Source of the DNA: Apodemus sylvaticus
Taxonomy: Eukaryota > Chordata > Mammalia > Rodentia > Muridae
Direction: 5' to 3'
DNA: 64,000 bases
Assembly: GCF_947179515.1 (NCBI RefSeq)
Contig: NC_067472.1
Span: 161,790,761-161,854,760 of the forward strand
In this document: piece after piece, positions 32,565 to 44,689 of the stretch
Layout of the letters: the number at the start of each line of letters is the position of its first letter
Numbering within the stretch: the stretch's first letter is position 1
Program-made: the position numbers and the translations under genes
Notes under the pieces: model-generated
What the model was told of the DNA's origin: nothing
Seen by the model: only the letters and a program-made list of their open reading frames with translations
The model's database searches: none

Positions 32565-33675
32565 TTTTACATTCGCCTATATGTACTGTTCTAGAATAAG
32601 AAGTGTTTTGTTGCTTTAGTTAGATGAACAAAAGTTGATACAAATTGATAGGATTAGTATGGTTCATTGTTATCACTACATAAGCAATGAGTTGAACACT
32701 GAGTTCCAATGATGCTCTCTGTCATTCCTGATGAGTGCACACTGAGTCATGCCCTTTATATTCATTTGGTGTGTTTCCTTGTAACCATAGACCAGGCTTG
32801 AGCTGTGCAAAAAAGGAGCTAAATATGATTACAACATGGTGGGCTAGAAATCTTAACTAAAGTCACCATTGACTGAGAATGTGGCTTTAGCAGGCTCTAT
32901 GGAGCTCCTGCATGTGACACACACAGCAGTTGTAACTGTAGTTTGTACCTACTACAGCACTGACAGGAGCCAGGAAGTTCTTCACATTTCTCAAGTGATA
33001 AAGGAAGTCCGAGCCTGACAGATACTTAATAGATACATTTCCATTTTTCTTCACTCTTTAATTTATATAAAGAAATATTACATATCAAATAATACTCTAT
33101 TAGAATGGTTTAATATAGTTTTAAACTGCAGGAAAAAGGAGAAATATTCAAGTTACAGAACAGCTCCCCATAGAACAAAGTTTTTAAAATTTACCTTTTC
33201 TGAGTAGAGCAGCATGAATAGTTTATTTATTGACTAGTTATGTGTCACTGCACTAATGGTCAGTGAGATTTAACAGAAAATCCAAATCGTATAGTCACTG
33301 GTTCAAAGGAATAACACTTGTTGAATTCCTTGGATTCCTATGAAATACAAAGTGATTCTTGGTATTTCATTACATTGTTGAACTCATATATTTGTCATGA
33401 GAAGACAAACTAGAAAAATGATGACCGTTGAAATTAGAAAAAATAGACTTCTTTCAATATCTTTCATGACACATACATCTTTTTGCCTACATTTTATCTT
33501 TTCTCATCACCTAATAATTTACCTAATTTATGACCTTGTCTTTATTTTCTTTCTAAATATTTAGACTTTTACCACATTTGACACACATTGGTAGGTACAT
33601 AAATTGACATAGGTTTATACGTGCATGTGTATATATACATAAATGGATTACATATACTACATATATTCATTTTCA
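32565..33675. other. AT-rich non-genic stretch
   Basis: No feature recognised. Confidence 0.5.
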
Positions 33676-33679
33676 AACA

Positions 33680-33878
33680 TTTGTTATTTTATTTTGGGGT
33701 ATGAATTTGTGGTACCAGTGTATGTCATTTGAGTATATATACTCTGAAAAATTAGAAGGTAGAGTCAGAACCCCTGGAACTTAAATTAATGACAGTTTTT
33801 AGTCAACTGATGTGTATGACTTCTTTGCAAGAACAACTAATCCTATTAACCACTGATCCATCTCTCTATCCCCTAATT
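33680..33878 (-). mobile_element. SINE B3, very diverged
   Basis: Antisense: AGGTAGAGTCAGAACCCCTG, CTGATGTGTATGACTTCTTTG and AACCACTGATCCATCTCTCT fit a decayed B3. Confidence 0.55.
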
Positions 33879-34002
33879 TATACTTTGCCCAAATGAATGG
33901 CAAAAACTAGAGGGTGAAACAAGTATCTGAAACATGCACCCATGATGATTCTTCCAATAATGATTAGAAAAGGGTTGTGAATGCCTTCTTTTATTATTAC
34001 TA

Positions 34003-34186
34003 CTTTTAAAAGATTTATTTATTTTATTTATTCATATACACTGTATACTGTAGCTGTCTTCAGACATACCAGAAAAGGGCAGCAGATCCCATCACAGATG
34101 GCTGTGAGCTACCATGTGGTAGCTGGGAATTGTATCTCTGGAAAATCAGTCAGGGTTCTCAACGCCTGAGATATCTCTCCAACCTC
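34003..34186 (-). mobile_element. SINE B2/B3 (antisense)
   Basis: AAAAGATTTATTTATTTTAT tail, then ACTGTAGCTGTCTTCAGACA, CAGCAGATCCCATCACAGAT, GCTACCATGTGGTAGCTGGG and a TGAGATATCTCTCCAAC head. Confidence 0.85.
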
Positions 34187-34189
34187 TAT

Positions 34190-34645
34190 TGTTACTATTT
34201 TAGTGAAGTTAATTTTGCTTTAAGTCTCACGAAACCCTAACTATCAAAATATGTACAGTTCCTTAACTCTTGCTGATTAGAAGTTCGGAGTGAGTGTCTT
34301 AACTCTGGAAATTTGATTCATTCACTCCTCAGGCAAAACAACAGGGAAACTCATTTAGTGTCAGTAAAATAGCTGAATGCCATTTCAAGAGCTATGAAAT
34401 ACTAAGATTTTACTATCCTGTGATTGCAATTTCTGTACATTATTTTACACAAATCAACTGAAATTTCTAACTCCTCTTGAAGGATACATAAAGATTTCTA
34501 GGGACCAGAATGGAGATATGCCCAAATGTTTGTACAAGTATGCCTGAGAGTCTAAAAATTTATAGTCTCAATCTCTTTTATTTTTTATTTTCTTTTGGTA
34601 ATATCGAAAAAAGCAATTGTCAAAATGTCATACAGATTAAGAGCT
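34190..34645. other. Non-genic stretch
   Basis: Nothing recognised. Confidence 0.5.
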
Positions 34646-34648
34646 GAG

Positions 34649-34843
<195 letters not shown>

Positions 34844-34849
34844 GCTAAG

Positions 34850-35890
34850 CAGCCTGTCCATAGTTTAGGTTCCCTGACAATTCACACTCTGTATTCTTCA
34901 GAGAAGATAAATCCCTTTGTTTGCATGTTTTTCACCATTCACCTTCTAATCTGAAACAGACTCAAATCAGATATGGCTGTGCTGCTAATGTCTTAGATGT
35001 AAAGGGCTTCCCAGGAGCAAAGGCAATATTGATTTGTATGGCTTGAATGATATTCACCATAGGTTACTGGATCAGAAGCAGGAGTGAAAATGCAACTGGC
35101 TCTTGGTCAGTGTTGACATGAGCACTGTGATCAAAGATGGAAGAACTTCACAGAGAACCCCTCAAGTCACTGAAGTGCAAGTGTATTCCTTAGTATGTGA
35201 ACTCCGTCCAATTTCACACACAGTTCACAGGCAGACTATGCTTTCAACAATCTCTTCATAAGGGGCACCTGCTTTATTTCTGATTAAATCAAAATGGCAG
35301 GTTCAGGGATTTCACAGGATTGTGTAGCTTCAAAGAAGTGCATATAGAACCACATTGATACAATCATACAATCACATACATTCATAATATCTCCGTGAAC
35401 AAAAACAAATTCATTCACAACTGAAATATTAGTATGACTGATATACTTTGTAGCTGAATAATAGGTCCCTATACTATCATCCCATAGCACTAGGGCCTGA
35501 TTTCAGTATGTCTGACTGGTATCTATTCTCCCTCTCTTCTCCATTACAGTGTAATTTCTTTCCTGAACAGTGTCTCTGAAGGCTTAGTCCTCTTCAATGG
35601 TTCGATTCTCTCTGGTTTATACATTTCCTTTCTTGGTAAAATATTATCTTTTTATTCTTTTAATTTAAATATATCTTACATAAAACTATACAGGTAAGCT
35701 TTTAGTTTCTGAATCAGTTTAAGTCTGACAAGAGTTACGTAGTAACTCATGAAAACTTTAGAGTTCATAAAATCTTTACCTAGTAATGTAAGCTCCCCCA
35801 TTCCTATATATCCTCACAGGATCTCCAAGTTAAAACCAACTCTAAATGGGAGCATTGTGTTGGCTCCCTCTACAGAGAATTCTCTCTCCT
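34850..35890. other. Non-genic stretch
   Basis: Nothing recognised. Confidence 0.5.
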
Positions 35891-35893
35891 CTC

Positions 35894-35894
35894 A

Positions 35895-35934
<40 letters not shown>

Positions 35935-35985
35935 ACTTTCTATCATATATCTGTCTGTTTGTTCTATCTACCCATCTATATATCT
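35894..35985 (+). repeat. (TCTG)n(TCTA)n microsatellite
   Basis: TCTG x about 8 passing into TCTA units, then degenerate TCTA/TCTG to about 35985. Confidence 0.9.
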
Positions 35986-35989
35986 CAGC

Positions 35990-37980
35990 ATCCTTGTGTG
36001 TAGAGGAATTTTAATCTACCAACATGACTGAAAGGGATCACATCCAACAATTTTCTAGGTCTGTATGATTTGGTTTGAATGCAGACAGGCCCTTAGTACA
36101 TACTTTTAGACCCTAAAGGCTAGTTTGTACAAGAAAAGAGCTATGTTTGAAAGTGACATCTAATTAAGGGACAAAGTGATGAATCAGAGAAAGATTTAAC
36201 AGAATGAGTCAGAAATAGGATATGCCAAACTCTCATAAAAATCAATAAAAAGAGATGTGATTTAAGAAAGTAGCAAAGAGAGAGATAGAGGGAGAGAAGG
36301 CAGTTTTGCTGGGAGAGTTTACAGACACAGGTTGACAGGTGAAGGCAAAATGAGCCAGAGAATAAAAAGGAGCCAGAAGATTAGAACAGACTGCCAGAGT
36401 TAGTTTGAGGTAAAGTAGAGCAATTCAGTCTGAAGTCAAAAGAAGCCAGTTTGAGCCAGCCAGCTTGGAGAGGAGTTTGGGCCATAACAGCTGAGTTGAA
36501 CCAGCCAGTCAGAGTTCAGAAAGAGCTAGACAAGGTGATTTTTTTCAACACTAAACCTACAAGTCAACAATCACACCTAGTGAAAAAAAAGTTATATTTA
36601 CACATGTGTCTGCCTTAACCACTCTCCAGTTTAGCCTTTCAGCCAAAGACTTTGAAACAAAGGACTTCACTAAACTTGAATCTTACTGATTCAGTTTGCT
36701 AAGGAACTAGTGGGCCCTGGGAATCATCTTGCTTATACCTCCCTGACTCTGGGATTACACATGTGTACCACCATGCTTGACTTTTTCCTGGATGTGGGGA
36801 ACACAATTCTGATCTTTGTGTTTGCTTAAATTTTTAATAATAATTAATTTATAAGATTATTTTAAAGTAAATTTTACACATTGTTTTAAGGAAAGTAACT
36901 TTACTGATTCTAGCATCTTCTTGATCCTTGTTTCTCTACTTTAAAACACAATATAAGCAAGATTATTGATCTGCTTATACTCTCTGGTATTCCATCTAAC
37001 TACTTCTCACCATAATATGTTGGGATTCTTTTACTTAATGGCAACAATTACAACTTTTATTGATATTACTGTTGTATTCATTGACTAATCCAGCTTGCTT
37101 GATAAATTAACATACCTTTGTTTATACTTCAACTATCTGAATTTGAGACATCTTTAATAATTTTGCTCATTTGCTTTTAGTAGATAGGTATGATTACCCA
37201 TGGGCACATCTGAGTATTAAAATTGTTGATCCTCATACCTGTATTATTATTTTGTTAAATTGTTTCAAATATAAAGTGATTATATAAATCTATACTGCCA
37301 AAATATATAAAATTTTCTACCAACCTCTAATTTTGTCCAATGTCAGAATGTTTAATAATTAATTTTTAGTTATTCTTACATGTAGTATCATACACAATTT
37401 ATTATATAATTATTGCTTATGAACCAGAAGTTCTAATGTAAATTTCTCTAGCAACTAACAATGTTAACAACTTTTTTATCTCTATTTCTATATTAAAATT
37501 CTAAAATTTATATAATTTCTTAACTTCTATATAACTTCCTGGATCTACAGCCTACTTGGAGATGTCCAGGTGAATATAGTGGAAGCATCTATTCTCCTGA
37601 ATACATTCACAATGCTCTTTTCTATTTTCTGTAGTCTTGTATTCAGATTATTCATAGTTACAAAATACCAGAATGCAAGAGTCAGTCAATATGACTGCAA
37701 TGCATTAAATAATGTAAAAAGACTATCACTGTAATTAATAAGTCTAGGAATTGCTTTTCTGTAGTTTGAAATTTTACCCATTGAAATTCTGATATTGTAC
37801 CAAAGTCTATTCAATAGCTAAAAATAAAGCAAAGCATGTGACATATTTATGTGAACACACCTGCTATTCTCTTTTCTGAGGTTAAGTATATATGTTAGAA
37901 TAGGTGAGTGCAGTGAGGTTGGAGAAAGGATAGTGGGACACATGCAGAAAGTATTGGGCAGATAAATCTGTTTTCCTAAT
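35990..37980. other. AT-rich stretch with a short antisense B1 piece
   Basis: 2 kb with no gene. A ~50-bp antisense B1 remnant (CTCTGGGATTACACATGTGTACC) lies at about 36735-36785. Confidence 0.45.
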
Positions 37981-37982
37981 GT

Positions 37983-38035
37983 GGAGCCAGACATAGTAGA
38001 ACATGCTTTTAATCCCAACATTCAGTAGGCTAAGT
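37983..38035 (+). mobile_element. SINE B1-type fragment
   Basis: GAGCCAGACATAGTAGAACATGCTTTTAATCCCAACATTC-type text is the B1 head with its Pol III promoter region. The rest of the SINE is not clear to the right. Confidence 0.6.
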
Positions 38036-38039
38036 CAGG

Positions 38040-38655
38040 AGAACTACACATCTGAAGATAACTTAGAATACACATGGAATTTATATCCAGATAGGGCTTC
38101 AGAGCAAGGCATTATTCCAGAACAAGTGAGCAAACAATATCCCCTTCAAAAATAAAAAACTAAACCCTATTGATAGATGTTGTAATATATTTAAAGAAGA
38201 GGAACATAATAATAAGTTGAACACCACAGTTTAAGATGATGACTGTGTACAAAGGCATTTACTATATCCTCTGTATACATAGTGTGACATTAATTCTATG
38301 CTCAGTGAGAATTTTCATAGGATGCTAACTTGGCAGTGAAGTTAAACATATTGACAAGTATATTTAATTTTCAAGAATACTGAATTAATAAAAGACAGGG
38401 GACTCTTAGAGGTCTATTTGGGATTGATACTAGATTGATGAACTACTTGGTAGGGAGGATAGGAAAAACTGGAGGAGATAGAGATTCAGGAATATTTATT
38501 TCAACACAAAGAATACTGCCTCAAAAATGAGGCTGATTCAATGTAGAACATGAGACATTTTGAAAAGGAGTAAACTTGTAAACCAGTGGATGTTCTTGGA
38601 CAAATTAAATGGCTCCTTTCATAGTTAGTGGAATAAACTTAACAGAGTCTACTGA
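38040..38655. other. Non-genic AT-rich stretch
   Basis: Nothing recognised. Confidence 0.45.
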
Positions 38656-38659
38656 CACT

Positions 38660-38965
38660 GTGTGATGAGTGTGTCACTGGGGAATTATCTTGATTGCTTT
38701 AATTGAGTAGACCTGAATACTGTGGGAGACAATATTCTATGAATGAAGTTCTGGGCTGTTCAGATAAAGGGAGCTGAACAGTGGCTTTAGTCTCTCTCCC
38801 TCTGTGTTTCTAAACTCTGGTGCAAATTTATCAGTGCACTTAAGCTCCTGTGACATTCCCTCAGTCAACACCCTTAGTCACTTTTGGTTGAGAGTTGGTT
38901 AAGAACACCTAGTACAGCTGCCTCAAAGCCTATATTCTCTATTTAGGAGAAAAGAGACCTGGGTG
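38660..38965 (+). mobile_element. Old MaLR/ERVL-like LTR fragment
   Basis: ATCTTGATTGCTTTAATTGA, CTGTTCAGATAAAGGGAGCT and CTGAACAGTGGCTTTAGTCT follow an LTR-like order seen in rodent MaLR-type repeats. Diverged; family uncertain. Confidence 0.4.
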
Positions 38966-39230
38966 GGCTGGAATCACCATGCTATCCAGATTTTAACACA
39001 TGCTGAAATCAGCAAGTATTCTGATAGTCATCTTTTTCTAGTTTAGTATCCTTTTCCATTTTTCCTATTTGTAATGCTAATCCTCTCTACTGACCCACAC
39101 CACTCAGCTCCCTGCCTCCTAAAGACTAAGAAAGGCTAGTACTGAGGTGTTATAGCTATGAATGCAGTCAAATTTGAAAGTGGTGAAGAATTATGCATTC
39201 CTGTTTGAGAGTAGAGTTAAGTCATTGTGT

Positions 39231-39368
39231 TCTCACTCTCTCTCTGTCTCTGTCTCTTTCTCTATCAGTCTCTGTATCTGTCTCTTTCTCTGTCAGTCTC
39301 TGTCTCTGTGTATCTGTGTATGTGTGTATGTGTTAATATGGTGTGTGTGTATGTGTGTGTGTGTAAAT
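39231..39368 (+). repeat. (TC)n / (TCTG)n then (TG)n tract
   Basis: Pyrimidine-rich TCTC/TCTG with repeated CTGTCTCTTTCTCT-CAG units to about 39310, then TG-rich to 39366. Confidence 0.9.
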
Positions 39369-39730
39369 ATGACTGTGTGTTAATTTCTCTGTTAAGTGTA
39401 CCCACTTTTAAACATTTGTATTAATTCTTTGAGAATTTCACACAATGCATTTCCCTCACATGCACATATTCTTCCCCATAACTCCTCACAGATTCACTCC
39501 TACTTCTCTATCTACTAACTTTGTTTTTTCTTTCTTTTAAAATACTTCCTTTTAGTAACTTATCAACTCCAACTCATGCTATTTCTGCTTTTGGCTATCT
39601 ACTGCATGACATCATTGGTTGGCATGGTTGACCAACCAGGAGCGAAATTCGTAAAAACAAAACAAACAAATGAAAACAAAAACAATACAACAGAAAATCC
39701 TTACTTTCCCTCTTTCCCTTTTTCTCATGG

Positions 39731-39833
39731 ATTCAGACTCTGTCTCTCTGTCTCTGTCTGTCTGCCTGTCTGTCTCTCTTTCAGGCAAAAACACACATGT
39801 AAACAGAGAGATAAACACACAGAGTTACTAAGA

Positions 39834-39875
<42 letters not shown>

Positions 39876-39937
39876 AAAATGGGGAGAATGTGTGCATGAG
39901 TAGACATGTGACAGAGCACACATACACACACGTGCAT

Positions 39938-39981
<44 letters not shown>

Positions 39982-39985
39982 CATC
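39731..39985 (+). repeat. Microsatellite cluster: (TCTG)n, (GA)n, (CA)n
   Basis: (TCTG)n at 39738-39780, (GA)n at 39837-39873 and (CA)n at 39911-39980 lie within 250 bp, immediately before the ORR1-type LTR. Confidence 0.95.
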
Positions 39986-39991
39986 CAATTC

Positions 39992-40486
39992 TGTGCTGCT
40001 TAGTTTTAATGTCAACTTGATACAGGATAGAACTTCCATGGAGGAAGGACAACTGTAAAATGCCCCCATGAGATTGACCTGTTGCCAACCCCGTGGAAAT
40101 ATATAATTGATTAATGATTAATATTGGTGGACCTATACCACAGGGTGGATGGTTCAACTCCTATGTTGATAGTGGTCCTCTGTTCTATAAGAAAGCAGGC
40201 TGAGCCAAACATGAAGATCAAGCCAGTAAGCTACATTTCTCTGTGGTTTTTGTATCAGCTCTTGCCTTGAGTTTCTGCCTTAGCTTCCATCAGTGATGAC
40301 CTTTAAATTACAAGATAACAAAATAACAAAAGCATAATGATGATGATGATGATGATGGTGATGGTGATGGTGATGATGTTGATGATGGTGATGATTATGA
40401 TGATGATGATGATGATGTTTCTCTCCAATATTTTTTTGGTCATTGTGTTTTTTTTTCCATAGCAATTTGAAACTGTAGCTAAGCCA
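39992..40486 (+). mobile_element. ORR1-type MaLR LTR with internal (GAT)n expansion
   Basis: Starts TGTGCTGCTTAGTTTTAATG, continues with ATGTCAACTTGATACAGG, TCCTCTGTTCTATAAGAAAGC and CAGGCTGAGCCAAAC, and ends TTGGTCATTGTG...GCTAAGCCA. A (GAT)n tract at about 40335-40422 sits in the U5-side part. No internal region follows, so it is probably a solo LTR. Confidence 0.75.
40335..40422 (+). repeat. (GAT)n trinucleotide repeat
   Basis: About 28 GAT/GGT triplets. The minus-strand frame encoding a long histidine run is a translation of this repeat. Confidence 0.95.
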
Positions 40487-40489
40487 ATG

Positions 40490-41835
40490 ATGTCCCTGCT
40501 ATAATTCCACTTGTTTTTTACTCTATATCAGTTCAGATTCTTATCCTGGGACTGTCCTGTATTTGCTATTTTCATTTTCATTTGTTTCATTTTATTACCA
40601 GTCAAGCTAATATGCATCTTTTTTCTTTTACTTAAGCTTCTCTACATCTTACCTTCAATAAAACTCTCTCTGAACTCTTTGTACTTTTGTGACCCAGTAG
40701 TAACTACTCTATTTACAGAAAGTGTAGACTATAAGCCTCATCCTTTAGTCAAACCCTATGAGTAAATATGCTGGCTCTGCATTCATGCATTCTTGTGATA
40801 CTCAGGAAGAAACTTGGTGTCTGTAGTATTCTGTGAGCCTTCAGAATCAGAGGGCATAGCTGTATTTGCTATTGTTCCTGTTAGCTAAACCACTGTCTAC
40901 AGCACTGCCCTGATCATTCCGGAAAACATGAAGTTCCAGAAAATTTGTAGAGAAGCTTTCTTAAAAACATGTATATATTTTAACTTTAATTGTATCATAC
41001 CCCTAAAGATGAGTTAAATTTCATCTGTGTGCATGTTCTGTGGCTGCCCCTCACTCTAAGACTGCTCAACAATTAGGCAATAGAAGAACATAGAATTTGG
41101 GTAATTTACAGCATTGCATCTTAACACATTTGATGAAAAAACCAAACTTGCAAGTGACCTAATACAGAGGGCTGTGTGTATCTGGCATCCCCAGCTGTGA
41201 GACTGACAAGCTCTCTTACTCACTAGAGCCTGCTGTTCAGTCAATAGGCATCCAAGGCAGTGTGACCACAAGGTTTCTGAGCAAGTCAGATCCAACTGTG
41301 GGAAAAAGTGTGTGTTCTTGTTAGCTGAAAGAGTCCTGTGTGACACTGAGGAATACTGGTGTTTATAATTCATAAAAATGAGAATGAATAAAGCATTGTT
41401 AACAGCACTGTGGATCATAGGTTTTAGACTTTATTGTTAAAATAAAACTTAGTTATTTGGGGAAATTGTGATTTGCAGTAGTTACAGGTAATTTCATAGA
41501 TTTGAAAAATACTTTTCAGTGTTCCTGTTTTAAATTATAGCTTGAATTCAGTAAATATGTAGTAAGAATGAAAATACATTGTTGATATCCATTCCCAGAA
41601 GCTATTCTTTTAAATGTGTGACTGGCTTTTACTTTGTCTCCCCTCAAACAGAGCACTTAAAAATCTACTGACTTACACAAAAGAAAAATTATGCTGAAAA
41701 ATATGTCCTGTGAGTTAAAACAGGGAATACTTTTCCTTGTACCCATTAGCATAAACTGATTTCTAAACATTAAATATGTAACCAGTGATAACAAAGACAA
41801 AGATATAATGAAAGAGAAAATAATAAGAATAAAAT
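40490..41835. other. Non-genic stretch
   Basis: Nothing recognised; short frames lack support. Confidence 0.45.
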
Positions 41836-41839
41836 CCAA

Positions 41840-41905
41840 AGACTGGGATGTTATGATGACATCTATAATCCCAGCACTTGTGGATACACAGCTGAGACAA
41901 AATGA
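41840..41905 (+). mobile_element. SINE B1/B4-type fragment
   Basis: ACATCTATAATCCCAGCACTT followed by ACAGCTGAGACAAAATGATTAC fits a decayed B1-related head. Confidence 0.5.
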
Positions 41906-42008
41906 TTACTAAGATTGTGAAGCAGGTCTGGGGTATTGACTTCTAGGCCAGACTTGCTATTTGGGAAAACCTCCAAATACATGAAGGAATATCTCGAACA
42001 GAAAGGGG

Positions 42009-42298
42009 TGATGTCTAGAATAAAAATTATCCCCATACGTTCATAGGGATTGACCATATTATCAGGTATGGCTTTGAAAAACTATGTGTCCCATCCACTT
42101 TCTCCTGCCTGTGGATCTAGATGTAGAACTCCCAGCTATCTCTGCACTATGTCTACCTATCTACTAACATGACTTCACCACTGATAATAATAAACTAATC
42201 TTCTAAACTGTAAGGCAGCCCTACTAAGATGTTCTCATTTAAAAGACTTGCTGTAGTCATAGTGTCTCTTCACAGCAAGAGAAACTATAACTAAGACA
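42009..42298 (+). repeat. MaLR 5' LTR
   Basis: 290 bp, more diverged and shorter than the 3' LTR. Contains AGATGTAGAACTCCCAGCTA and ends CTAAGACA at 42298. Confidence 0.75.
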
Positions 42299-42921
42299 GA
42301 AGTTGGTAACAGAACTGGGAGTTTATTGTGATAGACATGACTGAGCTTCTGTTTGGAGGTATGCTCACTTTGGGACTTTGGATTAGAAAACCGAGTGCAT
42401 GTTTTAAGTGTGAGTTAATGGGCCACACCAGTAGGCACAGACACAAGAATGGTACTGAGGGTGATTTGAATTGTGAGGTTCTGGCTCAAGAGGTTTCAGA
42501 GGAGATTAATATTGATATGTGGCCTAGAGGTACTTCTTGTGATATTTTGGTGAAAAATGTGGTTGCTTTTTGCCCTTGTCCAAAAACTCTGCTTGAGAAT
42601 AAATTGAATATTTTTAAATTAGTTGCACTGGCAGAAGAAATTTCCAAAAAGCTTAGTATTGACTCTGTCATATGCTTATTAGAATTGACTCTTATGAAGA
42701 TTTTTAAGAAAAGGAACAAGCTAGGCAAGTAATAATACAAAATGTACAGTTTGAAGAGAAAGGGTCACTAAGAAGTGGAATGGAGCTAAATCCACATTTT
42801 ATGGAGATAAACCTATTAAAGAAAAGACTGATGCTAGGTGAAATAAAGGGAGTAGTGACCCATGGACAAGATCTCATCCAGCTAAGTTTCCAACTTATGA
42901 AAAAGAATTAAGGAAAAACTT

Positions 42922-43055
42922 AAAGCCAGTTGTGGTGGTATGTGCCATTAATCACAGCACTGTGGAGGTAGAGACAAGTGGTTGGATCTCTAAATTTGAG
43001 GTCAACCATGTTTACCATGAGTTACAGGACAACCAAGCTTAGGCAGCAAAGGAAA
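42922..43055 (+). mobile_element. SINE B1 inserted in the MaLR
   Basis: AAAGCCAGTTGTGGTGGTAT, GCCATTAATCACAGCACTGT, TTGAGGTCAACCATGTTTAC and GAGTTACAGGACAACCAAG follow the B1 order. Tail A-rich and short. Confidence 0.85.
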
Positions 43056-43779
43056 GCATTGAAAATAGCAAGGTGATGAAGGTGTATTTGAATTTGGGGG
43101 TCATGTTCTAGTCTCAGCAAGCCACAGAAGTTGGCAGCTTTGACCACTTGGTTCTAACTTTATAGAGTCAATGGTAGAAGAAAGGGATTATGGAATATCC
43201 CCCACTTGCTAAGACAAGTGACTAAAACCAGGCATGGGTCTGGGAGTGTTTTTGCATGAAGGCCTATGGAGGGAGGCTCTTGTATAAATCTAGGAAGGTG
43301 AAGCCTGTATAGCCTAGACGACTCCAAGATGTTAGAGATGTCAGAGCCATCTGATACTGGGCAAGGAAAGCTGATAAATGGAAACGGAACCAGCCACCAA
43401 GATAGAAGTGTGTTGTAGTCAACAAGAGTGAAAGGAGTAGGAGATCTGAAGAGTGTTTTGACATCAGACAAAGGGATGAGGTTTTACAATTTTCCCAGCT
43501 GGTTTTCAGACTTGCTTCCATCTAGCACTTCCTCATTATGCTCACTTTTGGCTTTGTATGTTCTGTGCCATTATAAGTTGGAAATAGGTGATCAGCTTGT
43601 TCATTTTGGTTTTACAGAGGATTGTAGTTAAGAAATTGCATAAATATCAGAAGAGACTTTTAACTTTGGACTTTTATACAACTTTGAGATTGTTATAGAC
43701 TATGGGAACTTTTGACATTGAACTAAATGCACTTTGCAATTTTATATAGCTTTAAGTTAACGGCAGCTAGGGAGTGAAA

Positions 43780-44094
43780 TGTGGTAGTCTGAGGGAAAAT
43801 GGCCTCCATAGGCCCATAAAGAGTGGTCTTATTAGGAGATATGGCCTTGTTGGACTTGGTATAACCTTGTTGAAGACACTGTGCATCACTTACTTCTTGC
43901 TGCTTGGAATCAGATGGAAAATACTCAGCTTCCTCTCCAGCACCATGTCTTCCTGCGTGTTGCAATGCTTCCTGCCATGATGATAGTGACCTAAAGCTCT
44001 GGACTATAAGCCAGCCCAAATTCAATATTTTCTTTTATAAGATATATTTTGGTCATGGTGTCTCTTCACAGCAATAGAAACCCTAACTAAGACA
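43780..44094 (+). repeat. MaLR 3' LTR
   Basis: 315 bp. TGTGGTAGTCTGAGGGAAAA start, GGCCTCCATAGGCCCATAAA, TCTCCAGCACCATGTCTTCC, then TCATGGTGTCTCTTCACAGC and ACCCTAACTAAGACA. Confidence 0.85.
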
Positions 44095-44269
44095 GAGGCT
44101 GAAAAGGATAAAGAGAACAAATATGGACAGACAGAAAAGGAGAAAAAGATAAGAAACAGAAGGAGATAGGAAGAAGGAGAAAAACATGGGGAGGAGGAAG
44201 ATGATTCAAGCAGCAAAATCAAAACAGTTAAATTTTATGTGAACTTAAGAATAGTAGGTCAGCCAGCCA

Positions 44270-44560
44270 CAGAGTACACATGGGGGCAACCCATGGCTAC
44301 AGTTGGATATGCAGCAGAAGGAATGACTTTTCTGGCATCAGTGAGAGGGGAGCCCCTCGGTCTTGTGAAAGTTCAATGACCCAGTGTAGAGGAAAGCTAG
44401 GGTGCGGATAGAGGTGTGCGAGAGCAGGTAAGTGATTGCAGGAGGTGGGAGAAGGAGATATGGGGTTTGTGGAGGGGAAAATGCGAAGGGGATAACATTT
44501 GAAATGTAAATAAATAAAACAACCAATAAAAATATGGAAAAAATTAAAAATTAAAAGAAA
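44270..44560 (+). mobile_element. L1 3' end, plus strand
   Basis: GGCATCAGTGAGAGGGGAGC, CCTCGGTCTTGTGAAAGTTC, CAATGACCCAGTGTAGAGG and GGGGATAACATTTGAAATGT, followed by AATAAATAAAACAACCAATAAAAA and an A-rich tail. Only the 3' UTR remains. It faces the next L1 tail to tail. Confidence 0.85.
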
Positions 44561-44689
44561 AGAATAGGTCAGTACGGTATTCCTTATTAGACAAATGACA
44601 AAGCTTCGTTTATCTAATGCCACAGCAAGTTATTTCATGCGAGGCTGAGATGTGGGTTTTTTTGTGTTGTTTTGTTTTATTTTGTTTTG

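Larger units (their letters stand above)
42009..44094 (+). mobile_element. MT-type MaLR retrotransposon with two LTRs
   Basis: 5' LTR 42009-42298, internal region 42299-43779, 3' LTR 43780-44094. Both LTRs start with TG and end in AACTATAACTAAGACA / AACCCTAACTAAGACA, with the shared TGTCTCTTCACAGCAAGAGA/ATAGA block before it. The internal part has no gag/pol frame, as is normal for these non-autonomous elements. The plus-strand frame at 42328-42732 (134 codons) lies in it and is not assigned a function. A B1 is inserted at 42922-43055. The flanking 5-mers AGGGG and GAGGC do not match, so the target duplication is unproven. Confidence 0.82.

Noticed and set aside
40280..40465. Minus-strand frame with a long poly-histidine run
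   Set aside because: It is a direct translation of the (GAT)n microsatellite in an LTR; no promoter, family or conserved flank.
42328..42732. A 134-codon plus-strand frame with Cys/His residues suggesting a zinc-binding protein
   Set aside because: It lies in the MaLR internal region, which is normally non-coding, and the Cys/His spacing does not fit a CCHC or C2H2 finger.
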